64,000 nt of DNA from JANXLO01 sp038231295 (GTDB lineage: Bacteria > Armatimonadota > Chthonomonadetes > Chthonomonadales > Chthonomonadaceae). This document shows positions 15,530 through 24,609 of this stretch, in pieces. The notes under the pieces are model-generated. The model had not been told where the DNA came from, did no database searches, and saw nothing but the letters and a program-made list of their open reading frames with translations. The stretch covers positions 1 through 64,000 of the forward strand of contig JBBRLP010000011.1 in assembly GCA_038231295.1 (NCBI GenBank), read 5' to 3'. Positions within the stretch are counted from its first letter, which is position 1, and each line of letters starts with the position of its first letter. A program made the position numbers and the translations under genes.

Positions 15530-18120
15530 GAACGCACCGAACGCAGGGGATACTCCGGGATCGGCTGCGCGTCCTGTCGGTCGTCGGGATGCGTCCGCAG
15601 GTAGGGCGGAACGAGCAGAGAGGCCAGCCGATCCTCCGCAAGATACTGCCCGATAGCCTCTTCACGCCGTGCTTCCGGCACACGACGGAGATGCTGATAG
15701 CACTGCTTGAGCTGAAAATGCGCCGCCGCATTGTCCGGGTCGGCGGCAAGTGAGCGCTGAAACGCCTCTGCCGCCGCCACGTAGCTCCCGGAACGAAACA
15801 GCGTCAGGCCCAGATCGAACTGCAACGCACTGTCCTGCGGAAATCGCACAGCCAGTGGAGAGAATAGGCGCAGGGCATGGTCGTAGTCGCCCTGCTTGCT
15901 GTAGACGACGGCGAGGTCCGCCTGCGCCGCCGGACTATCGGGCGCGAGTCGCAGCGCGGTCGCGAACTGCGAACGCGCTGCGAGCAACGCAGGCTCCGCA
16001 AGATACGCCCGCCCCAGCCCGAGGAACGCCTCTGGTCGCTGTGGGGCGAGCCGTTGCGCGATCAGAAATGCCCGCCGCGCCCGTGCCGCCTCCGGGGCCT
16101 CCTTAGGCGCGAGCAGTCCCACGCCATACGCGGCGAAGCGCTGCGCCATCTCCTCGCCGGAATTCGCGTTTGCTCTTTTCCCTGCCAAAGTCAGGGGAAG
16201 CGCGACGTGCGATTCCGCCAGTGTCGTGATGGCGATAGGACTATCTATCCCTGCAAAGCGAGCGAAATCGGGACGGAGCGGACGAGAGCGCAGACGCGCC
16301 TGCACGGTGAGGGGGGCGACAAACTTTTGTGGCAGCGTGAGTCGGTAGCGAGCAATGTCCGAGCCTCCAGGGGGTATGGCGCGGCGTATCGCCGTTGTCA
16401 CCTGCCGGGTCAGTTCGTGATGAATCAGCGCCTGCCCATCTCTGCCCAGAGGAACCAGACGATAGGCATGTGTCTGCCGAGGAAGTGGCGAATCGTCGCG
16501 GGACAGCAGGCCGCTCTCCGCGATTACGCTTCCCGCGCCGTCCCTCAGAGTCACCTCCAGCCAGACGTCCTTAATGTCCAGATACCCCGCCGGAAACTCG
16601 TGCCCGACGTTTCGATTGGTGACGACGATATCAAGCAGCCCGGTTTCTCCGGCCCGCAAGGTCATGCCACCGGTCGGCGCATCCAGCGGCGCGATCCATG
16701 CCTCGTCCTGCCCCACCCCGACAGCGCGGCGAAACGCGAAAATATTCACGCTCAGATGCGATGCTCGTGCGAACTGCTCCACACGATTGGCGCGTTCGAT
16801 GTCTCCGACCGCAGTGGGCAGCCAGGAGTTCGCGCCTGGTGACGCATGGGAAATCTTCCCGGAAGTCAGCCGCCGGAAGTGGCACTCCTGACAGGTGCGC
16901 GAGGACTGTGTAGTCAGTCCGGCAGTGCGGGCTGTCCGGCCCGAGAACGGCCCTGCCTGCCAGGTTCCCCACTCGTCCGGCCCATGAACAAACTGATAAC
17001 CGTTCTGCGCCACATTGAAACTCTGCCGATGGCAGGCTCCGCAGAACTCTGCGGTGGCGTGTATCGCGGGCTTGCGATAGGCGGCCTGATGCGGCGCGGG
17101 GCGAACACGCACCAGGAAGTCGTGCATACGCCGCTTCCATCCCGTCTCCGCCTCCGCAAACGGATAGTTTTGTGGCAGGGTCAGCGTGAAATGCCCGTTG
17201 CCTGTCCGCGCCGAAACATCGGTGATGGCATGGCAGGCCACGCATCCGACCCCCGTTTCCGGGCTGGGGATGGATTGTGAGGGAGTGACCACAGGCTTCG
17301 CCGTTTGCATCAGTGTCAGCGGGTCGTGACAGCCCGCGCACCACTGCGCGGCGTTCTGGCCGGAATGCGCTGCAAACTCCGCCGCGACCTTCCGATAGGC
17401 AACATCGCTTGCCGCCAGCGCATGGCCCGACTCCAGCCACTCCCGATGCGCCGCCTCATGGCAGCCCGCCCGGCCGCAGGAAGAGGACGAAGCCGCTGCG
17501 GTGCCGCTTTCCGCAGCCAGCCGGACGCCTGCCGGAAAGAGCGGGTTTTCCGCCTGCGCCGCATTGGTCGCTGTCAGATCGCGGTAGTAGGCAGCGCCGT
17601 CATAGTGCGGCAGGACGACGGCTCCGCCCAGGCCCAGTGTCCCGAGGCCGAGAAATCCGAGGAGAAGCAGGGAGACAGGAGAGAGCAGACGCAGCGCGGG
17701 GCGACATCTACGCACAAACCAGCCGAGCAGCAGAGCCGCCGCGAGAAAACCGGTCACCAGATGCGTCGTCCAGACGAGGCGTTCGTGTGCGATGCTGTGG
17801 CCCTGCGCTGCCCAGGCGGTAAGCGTGATACCGGTCAGCGCACAGACCCCGGAGAAAACGCGCAGCAGAGCAAGACCGACAGGGTTCGTCCCTGCCCACC
17901 GCCTACCGAGCGCGAATCCGATCGGCACGACGAGCAGTAGCCCCAGTCCGGTATGCAGAAATACCATTGCCGCCGCCACCCAGCCCATTGAGGCTCGTCC
18001 CGGCCCCAGCAAATAACACGCCGACAGAGTCAGGAGGGCCAGAGAACCCGTCAGCCAATGTGACGGTCTCTGGCCCTCCTCGGTGTTATCGGGCGAGCGC
18101 AGGGTCTCTCGCGCCTCCAT
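15520..18120 (-). CDS. Membrane-anchored multihaem cytochrome with C-terminal TPR domain
   Basis: A protein of 866 residues from ATG 18120. The N-terminal 180 residues hold about five hydrophobic helices (HWLTGSLALLTLSACYLL, VAAAMVFLHTGLGLLLVV, LVTGFLAAALLLGW, SLLLLGFLGLGTLGLGG). Next come one CX4CH motif (CGRAGCH) and four CXXCH motifs (CAGCH, CVACH, CGACH, CQECH), as in cytochrome c-554-like proteins, then an immunoglobulin-like stretch (GHEFPAGYLDIKDVWLEV) and three or four TPRs (RPEAFLGLGRAYLAEP ... NAAAHFQLKQCYQHL). It probably moves electrons between membrane and periplasm. ATG 18120 lies 5 bases after the stop of the upstream oxidoreductase gene, so the two are probably one operon. The longer frame back to 18147 is less likely. 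Confidence 0.82.
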   Translation of the reverse strand: MEARETLRSPDNTEEGQRPSHWLTGSLALLTLSACYLLGPGRASMGWVAAAMVFLHTGLGLLLVVPIGFALGRRWAGTNPVGLALLRVFSGVCALTGITLTAWAAQGHSIAHERLVWTTHLVTGFLAAALLLGWFVRRCRPALRLLSPVSLLLLGFLGLGTLGLGGAVVLPHYDGAAYYRDLTATNAAQAENPLFPAGVRLAAESGTAAASSSSCGRAGCHEAAHREWLESGHALAASDVAYRKVAAEFAAHSGQNAAQWCAGCHDPLTLMQTAKPVVTPSQSIPSPETGVGCVACHAITDVSARTGNGHFTLTLPQNYPFAEAETGWKRRMHDFLVRVRPAPHQAAYRKPAIHATAEFCGACHRQSFNVAQNGYQFVHGPDEWGTWQAGPFSGRTARTAGLTTQSSRTCQECHFRRLTSGKISHASPGANSWLPTAVGDIERANRVEQFARASHLSVNIFAFRRAVGVGQDEAWIAPLDAPTGGMTLRAGETGLLDIVVTNRNVGHEFPAGYLDIKDVWLEVTLRDGAGSVIAESGLLSRDDSPLPRQTHAYRLVPLGRDGQALIHHELTRQVTTAIRRAIPPGGSDIARYRLTLPQKFVAPLTVQARLRSRPLRPDFARFAGIDSPIAITTLAESHVALPLTLAGKRANANSGEEMAQRFAAYGVGLLAPKEAPEAARARRAFLIAQRLAPQRPEAFLGLGRAYLAEPALLAARSQFATALRLAPDSPAAQADLAVVYSKQGDYDHALRLFSPLAVRFPQDSALQFDLGLTLFRSGSYVAAAEAFQRSLAADPDNAAAHFQLKQCYQHLRRVPEARREEAIGQYLAEDRLASLLVPPYLRTHPDDRQDAQPIPEYPLRSVRSQR

Positions 18121-18124
18121 ATCG

Positions 18125-19570
18125 TCACGCCTTCTCCGGTACCTCAAACCCCTTGCGGTACTCGCGGGTGAGCAGCGTATTGGCCTGTGCGTTCCCTTTG
18201 AACTTCTCGGAGTGGGTATCCAATTTCAACTGCGGCCCGAGCATATACTTCGTTTCGTCCAGTTTCACGCCGTTGTCGGTCAGATGCTGCTCGAAACGCC
18301 CATAAGTTTCGTATGCCTCTTTGTCGTCGCCAAAGGCTTTTGTCTTCGGATTGAAGGGCTGCGGCGTACCGAGCCGATACGAGATGTTGCCGAGATGACA
18401 GAGGGCGCTGGAGAGATGCCCTTCCAGAACGTCTCCGTGCAGGTCGGCGACTTTGCGGCTCTGCACCGCGCCGAGGAAGTTGCCGAAATGATCCCCGCTC
18501 CCGGAGAAATCCGTCACCTTGTTATGACTGTTGTCGAAGACGGTGACTTTGCCATAGTTGGCGGAGAAGGCCACATAGCCCTCCGTACCGTAGACGATGT
18601 TGCCGATCTTTTCGCCCTGGAATTCGTCGGTCTTCAGCCCGCGCACCTCGAAAATCAGATGCGAATCGCCATAGTCGAAAAACGAGAGTTCCGTGTTCGG
18701 CGTCTGGCCGTCGTCCACATAGCCGAAACGTCCGCCAAGGCTCAGGACGCTGTTGGGCAGCGCATTTTTGCCGAGCGCCCACCTGGCGATGTCCATCTGG
18801 TGAATGCCCTGATTGCCAAGATCGCCGTTGCCGTAGTCCCACTGCCAGTGCCAGTCGTAGTGGAATCGCTTGCGCTCAACGGGTTTCTGCGGAGCAGGGC
18901 CGAGCCAGAGGTCGTAGTTCACGGTGGGAGGCGGCATCTGCGGGCCGCTCACCTTGCCGATGCTGGTGCGCGGCTTGTAGCAGAGGCCGCGAGAGAGGGT
19001 CACTTTGCCGAGTTTGCCGGAGTGGATGTATTCTATCGCGTCCCGGCAGGCTTTGTGCGAACGCGACTGTGTGCCTGCCTGACAGATGCGGTTGAGCTTG
19101 CGGGCCACCTCGACGACTCGACGCCCTTCGCTGACGTTGTGGCTGATCGGTTTCTCGACATAGACGTCTTTGCCGTGCTGCATCGCCCATATCGCCGCGA
19201 GGGAGTGCCAGTGGTTGGGGGTGGCGATAGAGACCGCGTCAATCTCTTTCATCGCCAGCAGTTCCCGAATATCCTGAACGGTCTTCGGTTTGGGCTTGCC
19301 CTTTTTGTCTATCGCATCCAGCGCTTTGGGGAATACGGAGGTATCGGCGTCGCAGAGTGCGACGATTTCGGCCTCATCATGCCCCAGATACCCCGCGATA
19401 TGATCCATACCGCGCCCGTTCATTCCAATAATGGCGATACGGATTTTGTCATTGGCGGCGACACGGCGGCGCGGCAGAGGCTCGCTCTGTACGGCCCCCA
19501 CACTGGCGGCTCCGGCCATCGCAGCCAAAAGCGACTGCTCCAGAAAACGGCGACGTGAGATACTGTTCAT
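18125..19570 (-). CDS. Tat-exported Gfo/Idh/MocA family oxidoreductase
   Basis: A protein of 481 residues. SRRRFLEQSLLAAMAGAASVG is a twin-arginine-type signal. The Rossmann start IRIAIIGMNGRG, the motif VSIATPNHWHSLAAIWAMQHGKDVYVEKPISHN (catalytic EKP) and the mid-protein GNGDLGNQGIHQMDIARWALG are characteristic of periplasmic Gfo/Idh/MocA dehydrogenases common in Planctomycetota, Verrucomicrobiota and Armatimonadota. It likely oxidises or reduces a sugar or a sugar derivative with bound NAD(P). The gene directly precedes the multihaem protein, which might be an electron partner, though this is only an inference from order. Confidence 0.9.
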   Translation of the reverse strand: MNSISRRRFLEQSLLAAMAGAASVGAVQSEPLPRRRVAANDKIRIAIIGMNGRGMDHIAGYLGHDEAEIVALCDADTSVFPKALDAIDKKGKPKPKTVQDIRELLAMKEIDAVSIATPNHWHSLAAIWAMQHGKDVYVEKPISHNVSEGRRVVEVARKLNRICQAGTQSRSHKACRDAIEYIHSGKLGKVTLSRGLCYKPRTSIGKVSGPQMPPPTVNYDLWLGPAPQKPVERKRFHYDWHWQWDYGNGDLGNQGIHQMDIARWALGKNALPNSVLSLGGRFGYVDDGQTPNTELSFFDYGDSHLIFEVRGLKTDEFQGEKIGNIVYGTEGYVAFSANYGKVTVFDNSHNKVTDFSGSGDHFGNFLGAVQSRKVADLHGDVLEGHLSSALCHLGNISYRLGTPQPFNPKTKAFGDDKEAYETYGRFEQHLTDNGVKLDETKYMLGPQLKLDTHSEKFKGNAQANTLLTREYRKGFEVPEKA

Positions 19571-19701
19571 TCAGTTCCCTCCCTGAGAAGATAGCTTACG
19601 AATGCATTGAGGATTGGTACAATTGCCGCATCTTTCCGCACCGCCTTACAAATCTCCTCCCTGTAGGGCATCGAGAGGATCACTATCAGTGTGAAAGGCT
19701 C

Positions 19702-21012
19702 TCAGCGGCTGTTCGCCACTACTTGTGCGTAGACTTCCTGCACTCTCTGGGAGGTCAGTTCGATGGTGAAATGCTCCAGCACTCGCTTCCGACCCGCCGC
19801 TCCCATCGCCGCCGCCTGCTCCGGATCAGACAACAGACGCACTATCGCCTCAGCCATCGCCCCACTCGAACCCATCGGAACCAACAGTCCCGTCACCCCC
19901 TCCTCCACGATCTCAGGAACCCCCCCGCCGTCCGTCGCAACCACCGGCTTCCCTGCCACCATCCCCTCCACCACCACCTGACCAAAAGGCTCCCCGATCG
20001 TCGAAGCATGCACCAGTATGTCCAGGTTCTGAATCAAGGCGGGAACATCCCTCCGAAATCCCGTGAACTCCACACACTCCGACAAACCTAATCGCTCCGT
20101 CAACGCCCGCACCTCCGCCTCATACGCCTCCTCCCCGAACATCGCCGAACCGATGATCTGAAATCGCGCCGAGGGAAACGCCTGCACCACCACCGCCGCC
20201 GCCTCCAGAAAGATATGCTGCCCCTTCCACGAACTCAAGCGACCCACCAGTCCGATCAAAGGGTAGCTGCGAGGAGACGGCTCTTCGCCCATCGGCATAC
20301 TCTCCTCCTGCACCCCGTCATGCACTACCCGGACATACGTGCGGGTGATGCCGCTGTGAATGACGGCGGCTTTGCCCTCCACTTGCAGGCAGAGGGTCTT
20401 TAGGGTGGCTTCGGAGTTGGTGATGATGTAGTTGGGAAGCACCCGGCAGAGCATACGAAAGGCTTTGACGACCGGACGAGGGAGGTAGTCGGGGGCGATG
20501 CGGTCGCGGACGTGCCAGATGACGGGAACACGGGCGAGGCGACCGGCGAAACCGCCGAGGAGGTCGGCTTTGAGGGAGTTGGTGTGGAGGAGGTGAGCTT
20601 TGCGGGCTTTGAGGAAGCGGGCAAGCCGCCAGGCATAGGCGAAGGAGGCAAGGAGGGGGCGGGGATTGAGGAGAGAGCGGACGCCGAGGCTGTCTTTCCT
20701 TGTCTCTTTGACGCCGGCATCCAGGGGAAGAACGTGGGTTTCAACATCGGCTTCCTGAAGTTTTTCGCGGAGGGGTCCTTCGGAACTGAGGACGACGACG
20801 GGGGTGTAGAGTTGGCGGTCGAGGTGTTGGACGAGATGCAGCAGAGCGATCTCGCCGCCGCTCATCAAAGCCGTATGGTCGAAAAAAACCACAGTTTGCG
20901 GGGCCGGAGGTGTTCCCGTAACAGCAGAAGAGATACGCTCACCAGAACCATCGGATGAGGTCTTATTTTCAATGCTATTGAGCGAAATCAATGCAAAAAC
21001 TCCTGATGGCAC
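19702..21012 (-). CDS. Glycosyltransferase family 4 (GT-B) protein
   Basis: A protein of 436 residues. The N-terminal half has the acceptor domain (MSGGEIALLHLVQHL, LLHTNSLKADLLGG). The C-terminal half has the nucleotide-sugar domain with LVGRLSSWKGQHIFLEAA and the EX7E motif in EPFGQVVVEGMVAGKPVVATDGGG. This is a retaining GT4 enzyme for surface glycan synthesis, cytoplasmic or peripheral at the membrane. The GTG start at 21012 gives about 38 extra residues before the first conserved strand QTVVFFDHT, so the true start may be further in. It is a single gene with no glycan cluster adjacent. Confidence 0.85.
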   Translation of the reverse strand: MPSGVFALISLNSIENKTSSDGSGERISSAVTGTPPAPQTVVFFDHTALMSGGEIALLHLVQHLDRQLYTPVVVLSSEGPLREKLQEADVETHVLPLDAGVKETRKDSLGVRSLLNPRPLLASFAYAWRLARFLKARKAHLLHTNSLKADLLGGFAGRLARVPVIWHVRDRIAPDYLPRPVVKAFRMLCRVLPNYIITNSEATLKTLCLQVEGKAAVIHSGITRTYVRVVHDGVQEESMPMGEEPSPRSYPLIGLVGRLSSWKGQHIFLEAAAVVVQAFPSARFQIIGSAMFGEEAYEAEVRALTERLGLSECVEFTGFRRDVPALIQNLDILVHASTIGEPFGQVVVEGMVAGKPVVATDGGGVPEIVEEGVTGLLVPMGSSGAMAEAIVRLLSDPEQAAAMGAAGRKRVLEHFTIELTSQRVQEVYAQVVANSR

Positions 21013-21191
21013 TTTCCCAATACAGGAAGAGAAGGATGGAAAGGTCTGGTGTCGGGTACGAAGTGATGTCGTGACGAAAAAGAGTGTGTAGGCAGCCCGG
21101 CAGGCACATGGATATAGACGCTGCCAGAAGAGGTTAGTTCACCTTAAAATAAGGAATTTGCTGTATAATTTCTACCGATGGATAGTAGAGA

Positions 21192-21710
21192 TTAGCGCAA
21201 TCGGCGTTTGATGCCGCTATAGATCGCATCGGCGAGAGAGTGAACACTCCCCGCAAGGATAAATCCGGCGAGCAGTACCCCGCTCTGCGTCGGATGCGCC
21301 TGGGCGAAGGTCAGAATATTGCCCCATCCGGCGACGGTCAGATCGCTGGCATTGATGTGCGGCCCCAGGCGGCTGACGAGCCAGAGAACCAGCCAGAAGA
21401 CCAGAGTCAGCATGAACGCCAGATAACAGACGCGAATAACCCCGCCCATAACCAGGCCATGCGAGATCCAGGAGCGGTGGGGGACACACTGCCGATAGGG
21501 CCACCAGATGATTCTGAGCGGTCCCCACCGCCGATACTCCTTCGAGTCGAGATCAAGGTCTCCGGCACAGGCATACCCGGCAAACAGGAACGAGGCAGTG
21601 AAGAGGACAGCGAGCGTTGAATCAGGATGCGGAGCAAACCAGAAATAGGCACCATCCGCGCCAACGGCGGTCAGGACAGTGAGGGCGTCATGGGTGGGGG
21701 CGTTGGGCAT
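21192..21710 (-). CDS. DUF2227-type membrane protein (putative metal-binding)
   Basis: A protein of 172 residues. N-terminal THD, then GDLDLDSKEYRRWGPLRIIWWPYRQCVPHRSWISHG matches the conserved region of DUF2227, known from cyanobacteria and others, with Asp and His clusters (DLDLDS, HRSWISHG) that look like a metal site. Four hydrophobic segments surround it (LAVLFTASFLFAGYA, VIRVCYLAFMLTLVFWLV, GVLLAGFILAGSVHSLAD). Fold and ligands resemble membrane-bound metal-dependent hydrolases of the YdjM/LexA-binding type, but function is unknown. A TATAAT at 21164 on the + strand leads into no gene. Confidence 0.72.
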   Translation of the reverse strand: MPNAPTHDALTVLTAVGADGAYFWFAPHPDSTLAVLFTASFLFAGYACAGDLDLDSKEYRRWGPLRIIWWPYRQCVPHRSWISHGLVMGGVIRVCYLAFMLTLVFWLVLWLVSRLGPHINASDLTVAGWGNILTFAQAHPTQSGVLLAGFILAGSVHSLADAIYSGIKRRLR

Positions 21711-21845
21711 TGCTTCGGCACGTCTCCCTCAAATCTGGCGACGGGTACACGGGGATAGTAGCTCGTCCCCACGGTCATCAGCGAGTAAAGTATACCTCAG
21801 TTATGTCGTATGGAACTTCGAGATGACCAGAAATTCGTGAACCGT

Positions 21846-22844
21846 CTATTTTGGCTGCGGAGGGGCGAGAACCCGCAGTGACAGCGGAACAATTTCCATA
21901 CTGACCGGCAGGTAGGCGATGATATGGTCGTCGGCATGGACAGGGAGAGGACGATTCATGTGCTGTACGCGGCGAATCGCGACGCGGCTGGCACGCTGCA
22001 TCTGCACCTGCGGCAGGCTGAGGTGGGTTCCACGCAGCAGGGCCGCGCCGAAACGCATTAATTCCCAGCGCGACATCGGGCCGACCGAGACGACATCGAA
22101 CAGACCGTCATCGAGAGAGGCGTCCGGGGCCATCGCCCAGTTCTCCCCGACATAGCGCGAATTCGAGACCGTGACGATCACCGCGTTCTCTTCGAGTTCT
22201 TCCCCGTCCAGAGTCAGAGTCAGGTGCCGGGAACGTGGATTCCAGAACAGCGGCCAGGTCGCTCGCACCAGACGCACGAACTCGTTGCGATGCACCTCAT
22301 GCCCTCCGACCGCCAGCAGCGTATCCGCGAACAGCCCCACGCCGACCGCCTCGATGAAATACTCGTCTTTAATTCGTCCGACGTCTATGCACCGCTCCAT
22401 CCCCCGTGCCAGAACGCGCATCGCTCCCTCGATTTCGATGGGAATATGCAGCCCGCGAGCGAAGTTATTGGCGGTTCCGAGAGGCAGTATCCCCAGGCGC
22501 AGCGAGGTGCCGACGAGATGCTGCACGATGTTATGGATGGTGCCGTCTCCGCCGACCGCCACAATAGTATCGTAGCCCTGCGTTTCCGCCGCCCGAATCC
22601 GCTCGCCCAGCCCCTCCAGCGGTGGCACGACTTCGACATCGGCCCGAAGTCCGACTTCCCCTGCCGCTTCCGACAGCACGGTCAGACTGACAGGGACCGC
22701 CTCGATATGGCGCGTAGCCGTAGGATGCGGCTGAAATCGCTGTGTAAAGGCCGCCATGCGCTCCTGAGCAGCCAGCGTTCCGGCCTTCGGGTTCGCGAGG
22801 ATCAGACAGCAGGGATCGGAGGGAGGGGAAGGGAAGGTACTCAT
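21846..22844 (-). CDS. Diacylglycerol/lipid kinase (YegS/BmrU type)
   Basis: A protein of 332 residues from ATG 22844. ILANPKAG at the start and VAVGGDGTIHNIVQHL with LGTANNFARGL are the nucleotide and substrate-binding motifs of the DAGK catalytic family. It phosphorylates diacylglycerol or a related lipid, recycling lipids in the inner membrane. The start codon overlaps the TGA of the upstream PHP gene as ATGA, which fixes this start over the longer frame to 22871 and implies translational coupling. Confidence 0.9.
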   Translation of the reverse strand: MSTFPSPPSDPCCLILANPKAGTLAAQERMAAFTQRFQPHPTATRHIEAVPVSLTVLSEAAGEVGLRADVEVVPPLEGLGERIRAAETQGYDTIVAVGGDGTIHNIVQHLVGTSLRLGILPLGTANNFARGLHIPIEIEGAMRVLARGMERCIDVGRIKDEYFIEAVGVGLFADTLLAVGGHEVHRNEFVRLVRATWPLFWNPRSRHLTLTLDGEELEENAVIVTVSNSRYVGENWAMAPDASLDDGLFDVVSVGPMSRWELMRFGAALLRGTHLSLPQVQMQRASRVAIRRVQHMNRPLPVHADDHIIAYLPVSMEIVPLSLRVLAPPQPK

Positions 22845-23530
22845 TTTTGTCCGCGCCTTATCCGACGCCACGCGAGAGCCAGAGGTCGGCGGCCACGTAC
22901 CAGCCAGCCGGTGAGCGGATTGCGTCGTGTCCCGGTAATCTGCGCGGAGGCCAGAGCCTGAAGGAACGCCGACGGGTCGTGCAGGTCCGCCGGAGCCTCG
23001 AAAGCGTTGATGACGGTGCCGATAGCCCGCAGATTATGGGCGTCGCTGCCGCCGCCCGCAATCTTGTGGTGCCGGGCGGCAAACTCCGTCGCCAGCACGT
23101 TATAGCGGTCCCGTCCGACTTTCCCGTTGAACGTCTCCACAACGTCCACCGCGCCGATGATCGCCGACAGCGAGGAGCCGCGTGAGCGCCTGGCCTTCTT
23201 CTTGTCGAAGGGGTGTGGCAGATAGACGATCCCCCCCTGCGCGTGAATGGCTGCCATCGTGTCCACAGCGGACATTTTCGGCGGTATCCTCTCCTTGAGA
23301 AACAGACCGACTACATCCCCATCCAGGGTAGACACCTCTTCAGCGATAATCACCTCCAGCGTCTTGACCCGATCCCGCAGACGCAGTGCGCCTTCGATAG
23401 TGTTATGGTCGGTGACCGCCAGTCCGGTCAGTCCGCGCCGCAGCGCGTGGGGTTCAATCGCATCCAGCCCCGTATCGCAGTCGGGCGAAAACTCGGTATG
23501 CAGATGCAGATCATAGCGTACGATCGTCAT
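22841..23530 (-). CDS. PHP-domain metal-dependent phosphoesterase
   Basis: A protein of 229 residues. The N-terminal DLHLHTEFSPDC carries the first metal ligands, and TGLAVTDHNTIEG, VIIAEEVST, YLPHPFD, VETFNG and GGSDAHNLRAIG supply the others in the order of the PHP family. Standalone members hydrolyse phosphate esters such as nucleoside or sugar phosphates. The gene starts 6 bases after the stop of the rRNA methyltransferase gene and its end overlaps the lipid kinase, so the three form an operon. Confidence 0.9.
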   Translation of the reverse strand: MTIVRYDLHLHTEFSPDCDTGLDAIEPHALRRGLTGLAVTDHNTIEGALRLRDRVKTLEVIIAEEVSTLDGDVVGLFLKERIPPKMSAVDTMAAIHAQGGIVYLPHPFDKKKARRSRGSSLSAIIGAVDVVETFNGKVGRDRYNVLATEFAARHHKIAGGGSDAHNLRAIGTVINAFEAPADLHDPSAFLQALASAQITGTRRNPLTGWLVRGRRPLALAWRRIRRGQK

Positions 23531-23536
23531 GCCTCT

Positions 23537-24358
23537 TTACTCTTTCTCGATGAGAAAACAGAGTTCGTTGGGGAACAGGCAGCGCTGGAATGTCCAGGAT
23601 TCCGACTGCATCAGTTCGCGAAACCAGCCCTCGTAATACTCTGCCATGCCTTTGCCGCGTCCGCTCAGGCTCTTCGTCGGGAACGAAACCAGGACATAGC
23701 GGGTGTTCAGCCCGCGCAGCCAGGCACCTGCCGTTCCCTTCTCCGTCTGCTCCAACACCGGTAGAAACTTGAGCACCAGCGCGACATCAGCAGTGGACGG
23801 CGGCGGCAGAGCAGAGTCCTGTACCTCCGCACGACCCTCCACCCCAAGACACAAAAAAAAGTCGTTCAGGAAATCCATCATATCCGCATACAGGTCTGAA
23901 GCAGTGTACCGTATACGAGGATTCTGCGCGAAGGGCATCCAGGGCAACGCCAGCGGATTCAGGCCGCAGGCGACATCTAAAACGGAATGGACCGCAGGTA
24001 TGTCTGCCAGAGCGGTAGAATAGAAGGCGTCCAGATACGGCAGACGTTCGCGAGTAGAGGCATGTTCCCCCATCATTGTCCGGCAGACCGTTCGAATCTC
24101 CTCTGAGTTGGCGGCAGCACGCAGTTCTGCCAGCCGACGGTCGTAGCGGGGGGTGCTGTCCAGATAGGCTCCCGCTATCTGATGCAGCGTATTCTTCGTC
24201 TCCTTGATCGCCTCTTTCAGACTGCGCCGTTTCGCCAGTTCGCACCCGCCGAGCCTCCGAATCAGGTCCGGGCTGACATGGCGATATTTGGCGCTCTCCT
24301 GCACCGCCACTGCGAGTTCTTCCAACAGTTCGCCTGTCTCGTCCTTCATACTCCTCAT
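23537..24358 (-). CDS. 16S rRNA (guanine(1405)-N(7))-methyltransferase, FmrO/ArmA/RmtB family
   Basis: A protein of 273 residues, the usual size of this family. In order: NTLHQIAGAYL (57-66), HASTRERLPYLDAFY (99-113), the S-adenosylmethionine motif VLDVACGLNPLALPWM (126-141), ADVALVLKFLPVLEQTEKG (190-208) and VSFPTKSLSGRGKGM (224-238), followed by a C-terminal NELCFLIEKE. These match the aminoglycoside-resistance methyltransferases that add N7-methyl to G1405 in the decoding site and block 4,6-disubstituted deoxystreptamine drugs. The gene is first in an operon with PHP and lipid kinase genes. Base use looks like that of its neighbours and no mobile element adjoins, so it looks resident rather than newly acquired. 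Start ATG 24358; ATG 24349 is also possible. Confidence 0.9.
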   Translation of the reverse strand: MRSMKDETGELLEELAVAVQESAKYRHVSPDLIRRLGGCELAKRRSLKEAIKETKNTLHQIAGAYLDSTPRYDRRLAELRAAANSEEIRTVCRTMMGEHASTRERLPYLDAFYSTALADIPAVHSVLDVACGLNPLALPWMPFAQNPRIRYTASDLYADMMDFLNDFFLCLGVEGRAEVQDSALPPPSTADVALVLKFLPVLEQTEKGTAGAWLRGLNTRYVLVSFPTKSLSGRGKGMAEYYEGWFRELMQSESWTFQRCLFPNELCFLIEKE

Positions 24359-24609
24359 TGTACCTCAGCGCCCGCTTCCCAGGTCAAAACGCCAGACGAC
24401 AGGCAAGGCTTCCGAGCGGACAGGAGAACTCTTCCCTCCAAATTCGCCCGTAATCGCTCAGAATTTGCGAAAATGTGCGTCTGCGGTGGGCAAGCAGAGA
24501 GGGATTGTGGTACAATGCGGTCACTGATGGCGGTAGAAACGTCTGCCCGCTGTGTGCGTTCCCGGCCCTCGGTCGTCTATCCCTTCTGGAAAGTGAGACA
24601 ATCAAAATC

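Noticed and set aside
18083..19558. Long + strand frame of about 490 codons opposite the Gfo/Idh/MocA gene
   Set aside because: It is the mirror of a GC-rich gene with clear Tat signal and EKP motif; its translation shows no domain and no ribosome binding site.
21164..21169. TATAAT as a promoter on the + strand
   Set aside because: No good -35 at usable spacing and no + strand gene downstream; the DUF2227 gene reads the other way.
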